Shown here piece by piece: positions 11,512 through 22,823 of a stretch of 64,000 bases of DNA. Position numbers and translations under genes: made by a program. Position 1 is the first letter of the stretch. Each line of letters opens with the position of its first letter. This DNA is from Arthonia radiata (taxonomy: Eukaryota; Ascomycota; Arthoniomycetes; Arthoniales; Arthoniaceae): contig PSQN01000017.1 in the NCBI GenBank assembly GCA_002989075.1, positions 1,302,001 through 1,366,000 of the forward strand, in the 5' to 3' direction. The notes under the pieces were generated by a model. The model ran no database searches. It was not told the DNA's origin and worked only from the letters and a program-made list of their open reading frames with translations.

Positions 11512-12932
11512 TTATGAAGAGGAAGACAATATCTGATCTGTGCAAAGGCTCTGCTGTTGGTAATTGGCTCTTAAAGTACTGTGGCTCGGCAACTTATTAA
11601 CCTGACATGAATAGCACCAAATTGCCATCGGTCTAAACAGACCCCTTAAGGACGTTGGAAAGTCCATCATGCACCCGAGCATATGGCAATAGATGGCTTT
11701 TCCGGCATCGCGGCCGGTAATCTCGAATAGTCTCACAACAGCCTTCCACGATAGGCGATAGTCGCCTGGTACATGAGCGGCAGAAGCAGCCGGTATGGAG
11801 ACATCGATGTCGCCCCCTCCCCGGCGTTTCCAACTCTCTATCCCAACTTCGACATAGTTTTTAATCTCAACCGCTGAGTGGCCCGTGCACTTTCCAATGT
11901 CTTCCAAATGATTGTGGGCGAAGAACACTGGAAGAACGAGCAAGTTGAGTGTGTGCGAGCCTTGAAATGAACTCGAACCATCGCGCTTGAAGCGAGCTAC
12001 GGCAGATACTCGTGTATCGCTTGCACCTCGGAGGACCTTGTAGGTTTCGACGTCAAGCGTCCCCCCTTCCGGCATCCGCAACTACGATCTCGTCACCTTC
12101 GCGAAGTCCTCAGCCTCTCCAGCACAGCAGATAAGCAGCAGCGCAATCAGCTTCGCCGCAAATTCGGACGGTTTCGTGTCCGATACTCGCGGCGGCGGTT
12201 CGATAAGGCTCTGTTGCCGTGTCGTCCCAAGCCTGCGGCAATGCGATGTACAGCTTCACAATCTTAATTTGACTCGTAGACACCTCCTTGAGACCAGCAA
12301 CATGGCTGCGAATCTTATCAAGAAGGTACTGCTCAGTCTGTAAGTCTGATGTACGACAGATATGCGTGCTATACAACACGCTCATGATATCGAACGCACA
12401 TTCATAGTCATCTGGAGCAGCGCTCGAGGATCAAGCTTTCTGCCACGCACCACGTTGCTGGCAACTCGCTCCAGGGTGTCATTCTTCATTCCTCGCCGTG
12501 ACAGGTCGTACAGCATCGATTCTGGGAAGAAGGCGAACTTGAGATTTCCCACAGTACATGCTGCGTTCGCCTCCTTCGATGCTTTGAAGGCTGACAGTTG
12601 ACTTTCCATGATGATCCCACCATCTTGCGTGATTCCAACCTCTGAAGATATCTCACAGTCGTTCTCGGCATCCTAGCGGACTGACATGATGTCTTTGATG
12701 TGGAGTTCCCTTGAACCACCCACGTCCCGAAACCACGCGCCCTTGGTATTGACAGTGCCAGGGTCAATGACAGCGCCAATGTAAATTTGAGGAGTGTCTT
12801 CCTGGACGCGAAGTCCTCTCAGTTTATCGGTCACCTCATGATGAAGTATGTTAGCGTCCGCGGTCTCCTTGTAGAGAGTCAATATGGTCCCACAATGTCT
12901 TTCGTTGCTGGACTGACCTTGTCTGTGTCCAT
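11512..12932 (-). pseudogene. Hsp70/HSPA12-like ATPase, copy A, inactivated
   Basis: Read in the order of intact copy C, this is a degraded relative of the HSPA12-type branch of Hsp70. A likely start at 12932 (MDTDK) is followed by a 50-nt intron (12917-12868) and then a phosphate-1-like VIDPGTVNTKGAW. After HIKDIMSVR an in-frame TAG (12675-12673) interrupts what is otherwise continuous alignable coding, with SEV matching SEL of copy C. Exon 12609-12400 ends LLQMTMN. A 62-nt phase-0 intron leads to EQYLLDKIRSHVAGL and LYIALPQAWDD. A second in-frame stop, TGA at 12112-12110, follows LLCWRG. The phosphate-2 region then shifts frame at a G run near 12059-12070, going from VVADAG to GGTLDVETYK. 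The remainder (GSHTLNLLVLPVFF, CTGHS) matches copy C, then decays. With two stops and a frameshift I call it a pseudogene. Confidence 0.7.
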
Positions 12933-13394
12933 ATTTTGGAACTGTCTCAGGATGTGCTGCAACTTCAGGATCGGAAGAGACGAGAATATTTGAATGATGG
13001 TTGTTACAAGATGACGATGACGATGGCGAGGAAGGGTGAATGTCAAGACATGCGGACCCGAAAATCGCAAAGTCCGCGCTCGATGAAGGTAGTTGAGCTT
13101 GCGCTTGCCTTGTGCGTCCGACGCCTCACGTAGCTCTATGCTACGGAGTATTCCGCTTTGTTTATATCAGCGAACAGGTCTTTGTCGTTTGCTCATTTTG
13201 TTTCGACACTCTTTCACACGAATCCGTGCTACCTAAGAAAGCTGCAAGACACAGACGGTTACAACCTACATACCAGGATCTTGATTCGCAGTCTCTTCTG
13301 AGAGCCAAACTCAACTTAAATTCACATTCCCTCTTGCCAAGCAGCAAGCTATTGCCTGGGCATTTTTGCCTCTCAAGCACATCACAAAACAGCA
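12933..13394. promoter_or_regulatory. Divergent intergenic region of pair A
   Basis: The 462 bases between the Hsp70-like copy A and the plus-strand partner A. Both are transcribed outward, so a shared promoter region is expected. Equivalent gaps occur at pairs C and D. No defined element recognised. Confidence 0.4.
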
Positions 13395-15126
13395 ATGCCT
13401 GGGACCAAACGCGTTCGTGAGCTGCTGGAGGATGACAGAAGCCCCGATGCAAAACGCGCTCGAGCCGAGCATTCACAGAGCGGTCATGAGTGAGTAATCC
13501 AAGCCACATATGCCACCTGCGATTAATACACGCTCTCGGGAGTCAAGACCTCGATATATTAACTCACCAAACTTGGGAGGGAGATGAAGTAGCTCGTGGA
13601 ATGCCGGGCTGACTCCAGTCAAGGGATATCTCGGATCGCACGCGTCCTTTGCAGAGCGGATCGCGAGGCTTAGAGCGCGCCTCAAGCGATGAATCCGAGG
13701 CAAGTATACCGCACCGTGGGACATCCGTGCTTCTATATCTGACTTTGATCTAGCCATGTGCTCCAAAAAGCCGTGGAACGAAGCATGTACACGGTAACAT
13801 GAACAGCAAGCCAAAGCAGATCGCAAAGAAGTCGAACACGCTCGGACAGCGACCTGCGGCCAGAGAAAGACCGCAACAAAACTCGCCCGTGATTTCAAAT
13901 CCCCCCAGAAACTCTGGCGATCTTGCCGTCTCTCTACTTCACGCCACCTGGCAAGATACTGTGCAACTTCGATTAGACATGGGAGGGATTGCCACGGATT
14001 GTCGTACCACCTCGGCAGCATTGCACCGTCTTCTTGGAGCTTCGGGTGGGCAGCAGGCTGTTCTCGTTACGAAGCCCAATCACGATCTCAAGATATTGTA
14101 CAACATGGTATTTTGTTGTGAGCATCGATCCTCCTGGGTCTTCAAAGACGTGCAACTCGAACACAGCAAAGAGAAAGATAGCACGACATTTCTGGCAGCC
14201 TTGCTCGGTGCTTTTGTCCACTCTGAGATATTTTCATGCAAGCCACCTTGGAAGGATACGGCCTTCTACATTCAACAGACCAAATATCTTTATGGTCGCC
14301 AGCACGTGATGGAGCATAATTGTAGGTACTTACAGAGCTACGCCTCAGCCTGCATATACGCTGATCCATGCTAGGTCCGAACATATCCTATGCTTTGGGC
14401 AGATACGCTTACTATTCACGTATCGACGCACCGGGGTTCCAGCAAGAAATCGATGAGTATGCACGCGATCTGGCGGCTCGGTTTTACAAAGTGGCAAGGG
14501 AACACCTTGGCCTACTACCTCAGGCTCGACACGCGGCAAGAGACAATTATGTTGACCTAGATTTTGGAGACAGGTTTATCGATGATTGCTCGAAGCTGTT
14601 CAAGGTCGCGTACAACGTCAAAGCTAGAATAGACGCTGGTCTCGATGACTTTGAGGTCTCATGGGTGTCAACAAGCTCCGGCTTCCAATCTCAGTGCATG
14701 GACGATTTCAACGCTCTAACGAAAGATAGACAGCCACAAGATGGCACTCAAGTGTCGTTCATGGTTTCCTCAAAATTCACCCGCTTGACCTGGCACGGCA
14801 AGCCACAAGAGGGCCCGATGGTCTTCGTCAAGGCTCGTGCTGTCCTTCCTCTGCGAGCGAGAGCTGAGCAACGAGCTATTGAACGACCTGCTCAAAAGGG
14901 CTCAAGCCGCAGATCATATTTTCCCCGTCCGACGAAACCGAATCCCCAACCAAGCTTAGTAAAGTTACCAGAGTCACTTCCGGACCGACGACAGCCTATC
15001 CATGCGGACGGATCAATTGCAGCTCTGCAAGAACCACAAGCCGAACCGGAGACAGCATGGTATCGACGACTTGGAAGCTCCATAGCCCAAATCTTCACCA
15101 ACAAACCTCCGCCGAGCGATGCATGA
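13395..15126 (+). CDS. Unrecognised two-domain family, copy A
   Basis: I do not recognise this family from memory; it is defined here by four copies in the window. The start is ATG 13395, opening with MPGTKRVRELLEDD and a KRARAE basic cluster that could be a nuclear signal. The first exon ends at 13489 (GTGAGT donor). The next exon is uncertain; joining at 13807 is in frame. Domain 1 is helical and contains FLAALLGAFVHSEIFSCKPPW. A 53-nt phase-1 intron (14322-14374) leads to domain 2: FQQEIDEYARDL, ARFYKVA, LFKVAYNVKARIDAG, then MVFVKARAVLP. The same blocks and the same phase-1 intron occur in copies B, C and D. The tail ends in RRLGSSIAQIF, similar to the end of copy C. No catalytic motif seen. 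Confidence 0.7.
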
Positions 15127-17884
15127 TGAAGTGTCACCAACTTGAGAGCAAGTGCTGTCAGGACGGTATCGGCGTCCGTGGAACAGACATGACCCGTAGC
15201 TCATTACACACAACACAAAAATGGTACACAGCCGAGCAAAATACTGAGTCCAGGCATGCGAATAACACTATTTCCTGACGAAGCTGACCCATCTCTCCAT
15301 GGACGAGGCACGACATCGAAAGCAGTATCAGATCAAAACAGATCAAAACCAAGCTGCTCGAGATGTGCAGGAATAGTACAGGAACAAATGCCACAGTCAA
15401 GGCATGGCGACGATTGCTACACTACGATGCTAGATCCAGGTAAAAGCTAGGACAATGTCACATGTGCATCACCAGGACGACATGAGGTTACTCGGCCAGA
15501 GCCAGGAACGACCGCCAACAGCGGAACACGCCGCAAAGCGTCGGCTTAGACCAGATGCTATTGATCAGCGCAGGACTAGGATATACAATCGGGTGCAGCC
15601 AACCGTGAATGATGGTGCAGAGCTGGGACGTCAGTGCCAGAATAGATCGGCTGTAGATATGCCCGCCAGGTGCAGGGTGTCACTGACGTCGGGACATCGA
15701 CGGGAAAAGCAGGGAGGTGATGTAGAGAGGATGAACAGGTCTTCGCGGAAAGAACAGGACACGTAGAGGCACTAAGAAGACGATTATTGCAGTTCCTTGA
15801 GGGTGTTGGACCTCTGTCACGGAGGAGACAGCAAGACTTACCAGGCGCAAAGCAGGGGGCCTACATGATAGACAGGTGCGTTGCAAAAGACTCTATGGGA
15901 ATGCGAGCGTCGATCAGGGCCTTCTGAACAATCGACAGAGGCTCAAAGCTGGAAATAGAAAAGTTACGAAATGACTGGGGCACACGATGCGCTTGGGAGT
16001 GCCAAGAGTTTGTTACGCATCCCCATAGAGTTCATGGCACTCTTCTAAGTCCATGATAGCTTTCGTGGAGGTCACTTTACTCTCACCTTACCCCTAATCT
16101 GCCCCTGTAATTTTCCATTCTCGCTGGCGGCGCCGTAGTCGCATATTCAAACACAATCTCGATTTTGCTATCTATCACAAGCGGGACCACAGTCGGCCGG
16201 CTTTGCATTGCTTCAAAATCACTGTGTACCGCGCAGCCATCTTCGTGAGAGCCGAATCTCCGCGTACATGGCTAACGATGTGTACGAGGAAGCGGGCTTT
16301 CAGCACCATGCTTTCAGCACCAGGCTTTCTCCACATTGCGATCTCGCTCTTGCGGCAGTCGTAATACGCAAGGCATCAGGAATGTGACCGGGGTCGTGAC
16401 TTGCGAAGCCGAGTGCCGAAGATCGCACACTCTAGGGGCCGTTTTGGGGAGGTCACCGAGGGCCAAAGAACCTTGCCTGCTCTAGACAGAACTCGCACAC
16501 TACGCTGGAATGGTGATCATCGAGTCTGGAGACTTGGAGTGCGACCCTTGAGCATCACAGCGGTGTGGTGAACGTGACTGGCTCTTCAGGCTCTGCTTCG
16601 AGGCCACGGGCGAACTTCAGTATGATTGTACCGACACGGTGCATTTCACTAATGTCAGCGCTCCCAACTTAGGGCGTGAGACGTGCATTTACGCCACAGA
16701 CCTTGCACTCCGTGCGTGAAATATACAATTACCCAGAGAGGACACCTACCAATCGGTAGTCTCTGCGCGTATACCGAACTGTTTGAGGTCAGCCGACAAG
16801 CACGGGATGCCCTCTTACGTTGTGGAGAGATGCAATTCCGGAAGTAGCCATGGCAGCGAGCTCACATGAGCAGGACGGCATCAATTCCGAGTATGTCTAC
16901 TGACATCTCTGCAGGCAAGACGCGTGAACTGGATGCTCGCCAGCAGCACGACACAGTTCAATTGTTGCAGTACTGAACAGAGCCAAAGCTGGCCGCTTGT
17001 GCACCTCTGAGATGATACTGCGCCGCCGCCTGCACAGGCTTGATGAGGTCGCTAGTCAAATATCTACGACTGGTAATCTAGTAGTGAGCATCTCTAGACC
17101 ATGTCGCTGACTCATCGATTTCCAGCTGAATGAACCATACTAGCTTTACGGAGTTGATGCCGCGACCACCCGCATTAGCTTGCCTTACTGTCTTCGTAGT
17201 GCAGCGAGACCACGCTAGCTCCTAGAAGCCTCCGTCGATCTATAACTGTCGGCGTTTGAACACTGCACTGCGCTTTACTGGTATTGGAAGACCTTGCGGA
17301 GATATTATGCGTGGGGTTGTTGACGGTCCACCTGAATGTAACACAATCCTGCATGTCCCAGAGAGGACCATAGCTTGACTGATTTGCGACCCATCCAAGC
17401 TATCGAAAAAGCCAAATTCCGCCCCGTGGGAATTTGTTTTTGAAAGACATGGTGATATGGGATCAATGTCGTCACTTGTCGTCCGACTGAGTATGCGTCT
17501 TTGGAGCGCAGAGAGTCAGAGAACGTGGAGGGTGACTCATTGAAGCGTCTGTGCCTATGCAAGGCGTGAAGCACGCTCAAAGTGCGGACACTAATCGACC
17601 CCCAATGCGAGCCGTGTCGGGCTTGACGCATTGGAAGCACTCGATGCCTGCATCGTACCCTTGCACGCAGCGTGTATCATCTAGCTTCACTGCTCGAGGC
17701 ACTCACCGCCTTCAATACCAGCTCAGCGGGCGATTACCAAAGTACTCAGCGGAAGATATAAAGGCATGCTTGCCTGCCCACGTATGCCGCGCCTCTCCAC
17801 CAACATCATCAAGCACACTTCCTCAAGAGACCATAATCACAAGCCGAACGTCAAGATTAAGGCCCGACGCTCTCCACATCGACA
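15127..17884. other. Gene-poor 2.8-kb stretch
   Basis: No convincing gene on either strand. The open frames are short, lack splice framework and resemble no family I know. I looked for a decayed Hsp70-like or partner copy and saw no DxGT-like or ALLGAF-like motif. A TATAAA-like sequence near 17757 lies about 125 bases before the secreted-protein gene. Confidence 0.5.
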
Positions 17885-18131
17885 ATGAAGCTCCTTATGG
17901 CCTCCATCTTCGTCATGACGCTGTTCACGAGCGCGCTGGCAGAGCCCACTGGATCTAGCCCAGAACTGGTGATGGTCACCGGAACCTGCCCAGGATCAGC
18001 TGTAGGCGCAGTCTGCCACCCTCCGTCATGCCTCTGTCACCCAGGACAGTGTGGCTGCGTGAGTCTTGCATGTCCTTTGGAAAGCGTAACTGAGGTGCTG
18101 ACAATGTCTTCAGCCTTGCCACAACTGCTAG
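17885..18131 (+). CDS. Small secreted cysteine-rich protein (effector-like)
   Basis: A two-exon gene. Exon 1 (17885-18058) and exon 2 (18114-18131) are joined in phase 0 across a 55-nt intron with a GTGAGT donor. The product is 63 residues. The first 19 residues form a typical signal peptide (MKLLMASIFVMTLFTSALA). The mature part has eight cysteines in about 44 residues, packed in the second half: CHPPSCLCHPGQCGC and then PCHNC from the second exon. Exon 2 adds two cysteines just before the stop, which supports the splice. Size, signal peptide and Cys density are those of apoplastic effector-like proteins or antimicrobial peptides, but there is no match I can name. It sits alone in the gene-poor stretch between copies A and B. 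Confidence 0.65.
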
Positions 18132-20630
18132 AGCGATCTATAGCAAAATTGGCGCGCCCCTTCGGCGTACTGCACGGTAGCATCCCGCCTCCCACAGGGG
18201 TTTCTGCAAGCCCCGAGAAACAACACCAGTTTTTGGAGGACGCAAGACGCTTTTGTGCTTCTCGCATCGAGGAGTAGCTTGTACTGCACGCAGTTGTGGT
18301 TCACTCGATGCCATTCGGAGAAAGCCTCGTCATCGCATGGTTCGCCTTTAGATGGGAATTCAGTAGCGCATAAATAAATGCTCATATGCTCAGACTATTA
18401 CGATACATGTGTCTTGCATCAATGGTTGTACACAGACCCTAGCCCTTTCCGAGGGCGAACAAGCGGCGCGAGACCCCAAAACGCGAGTAGACTCTGCCAG
18501 GGATTGGCCCTTTCTAGGGGCCTTTGTCCCCATGGATCGGGCCTGGATGATGTCCGACCATCGGCTTCGTCGTATCTGGAGCGCAAAGCGCTTGACCCAA
18601 AAGGAGGCTAGCTGCGGTCCGTGCCCATATCTACCTCAAGCCTGGGTTTTTTGTCCGTAGGCCGTATCCAGCCGCGGAATGACTACGGATGCGCGGATTA
18701 TAGAGAGTAGTGCGTAACTTCTTGTATCCCCGAAATCCGTATCAATCCGTAGTCTGGTGGGTGGCACGGGTACGATCAATGCCTTGGGTATACCTATGGC
18801 CCAAGCTCATCACCAAGATGATAGTTCCACAGACCGCGGATCACGACGGAAGGCCTACGGATGCGCGGATTATAGAGAGCAGTATGTAACTTCTTATATG
18901 CCGAAGTTCCGTATCATTCCGTCGTCTGGAGGGTGGCACGGGTACGATCAATGCCTTGGGTATACCTGTGGCCCAAGCTCATTACCAAGATGATTCTATA
19001 GACCACGGATCACGACGGAAGGCCTACGGACTCACGGATTATAACCGTCTTGCGTCGATTATCCTAGACCGTGAATTCGTAGCCGAACCGCCTTTGTTAA
19101 GACGGTACGGGATCATGGGGATGTACTTTATATCTGGTGAGAGGGGTCCGAGCTCATGTAAAATATCTGCCTGGTGAAGGAATCCTGACACTCGACTCAA
19201 TACAAAGACTGTGGTAGTACATGTCTGCAATTTCATACTCTAGCAACAAATCTTAGCGCGATCTTTTGTCTTCGAAATGCGTACCGCCCGTCTCGTTTTC
19301 ATCCAGAAAGCACTTGTAATGCAAAATTCCTATCATCTCACGCCGAGATTACCTTTAGTTGTTATTGCGCTTCATCACAGCTACCATTGGTTGTGGATAA
19401 TAGTGTGCCAGATAGCCATTGCACCTTACCAATCGCAGCGATCGAAGACCGAGTCTGGACGTGAAGACAACATAACCTCGCAATGTCTGGCATCCCCTGA
19501 TTGCCGCCCACCCTCCACAGTCTTACGAACACATGAACTCGCCGAATAGCAGACAAGAGAGAAGAGACTGTGAGCGTATACACCTCAAGTCCGATATACC
19601 GTCCAGGCAAGTCCAACAGTGAGTGCTCTGCAGTGCTTGGCCACTATGTCGGGATGCTGGTTCCCCAGGACTGAGGGACGGGATACACTGCGACAACACA
19701 ATCGTAACGTCCAGTGAGACTGTTCCAAATATAAAGGGCTGGAAGCCGCGGACTGTCCATCTGGTTGAATCCCGAGAATACGAAACCTCTCATAAAGGTT
19801 CAGCAGTCTGCCACGGAACATTGAGCCACCATCAGACATCTCATGGCTCTTCTACGATTTAGTAGAGCATTTCAACATCTTCCGGCTTTGCATCTCGCAT
19901 CTCCACTTCCTGCGACTCTTCGTTGTCGTCGCCACTGTTATCCCTAACCCCTTCCATATTTCCACTATCATCCACCGCGCTCTCGTCCGTGGTCTTTTCT
20001 TCTTCTTACTCTTCTTCTCCTTCACGATCCTTTAACTAGTACCGAATGCCAGAAGCTCGATGATTTGTCTTTGCAGTCCTCCAAATTTGCTTACCCTCCA
20101 GCACGCAGCGTCGCGCCTTATCTAGCCCCAGCTGCTCTCAGGTGTCGAAGGGTTTTAATAACGCTGCCTACGACTAAGTTGATGTCCGCTGTAACTCGCC
20201 TTCGGCCGTGTTGCATGGCCGAATGCTGTCGCATGAGAACGAAGTGCTAGACTGGAAGCTAGAAAGAACACGAACAGCCGAGTCAGCACAGGTAGAAGGT
20301 GCAACAACTTTCAATGTGAAGGCAACGGATCGCTGACTAGGCCAAGAAAGGTAATCAGCCCATTAGGATTAGCTCGCGACGGTATCCTTTGTTTATGTGC
20401 GCCTTCTTGAGTAAACTCAAATCAGATTCGCGATTCGACATTCACAAGCAACTTTTGGGTTGGGACAATGCATAGAAGAGGCGTTGCAACACCTTTCTGA
20501 TCTTGCATGTCCTGCTCCGCTGTTCCAGTGCTTGGTTCTGCAGTTTGACTCCAGGCGGCAAGCAAATCGAGACTCCGGCATCGGTCAATTGATCGAAATA
20601 GAAGCTACGAGCGGAACATCACTGCGGACT
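18132..20630. other. Gene-poor, repeat-bearing stretch before copy B
   Basis: About 2.5 kb without a convincing gene. It holds the tandem repeat at 18.68-19.05 kb. Unlike pairs A, C and D, no Hsp70-like coding is visible on the minus strand upstream of copy B. Confidence 0.5.
18678..19045. repeat. Imperfect tandem repeat, unit about 170 bp
   Basis: The motif CTACGGATGCGCGGATTATA starts near 18682 and recurs near 18854; a diverged third start (CTACGGACTCACGGATTATA) is near 19023. Between them the units share a GGTGGCACGGGTACGATCAA segment and a GGCCCAAGCTCAT segment in the same order. The spacing is about 172 and 169 bp. Differences are scattered single-base changes. No coding function is apparent. 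Confidence 0.75.
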
Positions 20631-22823
20631 ATGGCTCCAGCACGTGGCAAGGCCAAGAGGCGTCGTGCAGAAAGTGATGACGATGGTCTGAAGGAGAACG
20701 CCGGGCAGGTAAAGATTGCAACGACGCGTCCCCCTAAAGCGTCGAAATCAAGCATTGACAGACTTCAAAAGACTGTCGGAGGCGAATACAAAGCCCACGC
20801 GCAAGCTGCGTCATTTGGTAAGTTTCAGAGCGTTCATCTTTTCTTCTTTCAAGTTCCCAGTTATTCTGTCATCGTTTCTTACGCTGGCGTCGAACAAGAT
20901 GAGGCCTCTCTAGACCTGTTGTTGCCGGCGTGCATGGTGTGCATTCATGATTTAGCTCACAGATCGTCCATAGCACTGGAGTCACATCACACCGGCCCAT
21001 CGGTTGGCGGTAAGGGGAAAGAAGCTGCGACGCCCCCCGCTGTGCTGCCTAATCACGATGGAAGCGGAGGCGCTCACAATGACAATATTGAAAATCCCCA
21101 GATCTTGCGCCTTCCACCGCACCAACCTAGTTCGACTAATGAAACACCCAACGCATATCATCCGCCCGCTATTACGCGCAGCATTGAAAGCTCATACAAA
21201 AGACGAAGAAAGGATGAGACCTCACAACCCGCTCTGAACGTAAGTCGCACATTTATACTTAGCCCACATTAACCTAATATCATGACAGCGAATGCTTGGT
21301 GAGACCGCACCACCCGCCAAAGCAGGCATCGGGTCCGACAAGCTTTCAATGCATAACTACGTCAATTTTGAGTCCAAACATGCAGATATCGACTTAGTTG
21401 AGCGAAGAAACCACATTCTATCACTGACACACTTGAGTAACGATCAGCTCCGCAAGTCGATGGATGGCCTATTCACCCGCGTCCCAGAAACCTCTGCAGA
21501 GATATTAAATCTCATCAACTGCCCTCTTGCTCAGACATTCGCACTCTTGAGGCGCCCTAGTGGAGATCTTGAGCGTTTATATTCAAGCATTTTCCGCACC
21601 GAGCCGTCCCGGCCGTGGCAAGCTGCTGTTGCTGGACTCATGGAAAGCGGTCAGAAAACATGTCATGTATTCGTATCCGCGATCATTGGTGCCTTTTTGC
21701 TCCGCTACGTCTTTGAACGTGAACCTCCTTGGTCTACCGGTCAGTCATGGTTCGAGAATTCGGTGTCAACTCTCCGTCCAGTACTGGATCAAAGTCACGA
21801 CGACTTCAGTAAGTTCTGAGTCCGAGAAGATCTAATCTGACGTGGACTGACCTCGTACAGTTTCCGAATAGTGGGCCTTAGCTCAGTTGGCACATTTCAG
21901 ACACATGGACGGCGCGGACTTCAAAGCTCAGCTGAGAAACCATGCAGGCATCCTCGTGGCTCCCTTTTACACCATCCTCAAAGACCAGCTCAACCAGATC
22001 GCCCCGCTTTCAGCATCAGGTGACAAACTTTCAATGAGCGGCAATCTTTGCGACGGGCTCCATGACACTTGCTTGCCGCTGTTCGTCGCTGCTTATCAGT
22101 TAAAGGCCGAACTTGATGCCAGCCGCGACTCCCTTGAATATGAATACTTGTGGCCTCCGAAGGGGACCACCTTCGACTCGAGATTGATGAAAGATGTCCA
22201 ATGCGTGGATGATACAGATACCGAGACACCTGAGATGCCGATCGCGTATATATTGTTTTTCGGTCTGAGCCGCCGACGCAGCAATGGCGTCCGCCACGAA
22301 ACGCCAACAGTGGTGTGTCAGGCACGAACGGTGCAATTTGACGAGCGAGAGGGCAGTAAGAAGAGCGAGAAGGACAGGAAGCCAGCGCATCCTGCATCAT
22401 TTTCACTACCCAACCGTTCAAGGCTCGATGTCGGATCGAGCGCTGCTTCATCATCTAGTCAGGGCGCGACCCCAGGAAGCGACCCGCCGGAAGCATCTTC
22501 AGCAGCTGCGGCACCACAGTCGAGTGGCGAGTCTGGCCCAGCGCCATCTCGACCAGCTGCAGCACCTACGTTGGTCTTCAGAGGCCGAGATTCGTCCTGA
22601 AACGTCTCGACCAGCGGCAGCACCCGTCGCGGAGAGTGCAAGTGAGCCCAGAACATCTGAGCTAGTGGCTGCGCGGGACACAAGGAAGGAAGTCAGCGCC
22701 CGGCCATCTAAGTCAGCGCCAGCACCTGTCTGGGACGATGATGGGAAAGAACCGGAAGATTTTTCGCACAGGTCAATGTCGGAAGATGGGCGCAACAAGG
22801 CGGAGATGCTAGATGATAGTTGA
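20631..22823 (+). CDS. Unrecognised two-domain family, copy B
   Basis: Start at ATG 20631 with a basic cluster (GKAKRRRAE). Introns read as 20818-20955, 21240-21288 (49 nt, phase 0) and 21809-21881 (73 nt, phase 1, the position shared by all copies). Domain 1 contains GDLERLYSSIF and FVSAIIGAFLLRYVFEREPPW. Domain 2 contains FKAQLRNHAGIL, FYTILKDQL and LFVAAYQLKAELDASRDSLE, then a VVCQARTVQF strand. A Ser/Ala/Pro-rich tail follows. The simple frame stops at 22600. A possible 58-nt intron (22524-22581, weak GTGGCG donor, CTTCAG acceptor) would link to a convincing acidic tail ending at 22823. The alternative is a frameshift in a short duplication. It has no Hsp70-like neighbour upstream. Confidence 0.65.
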
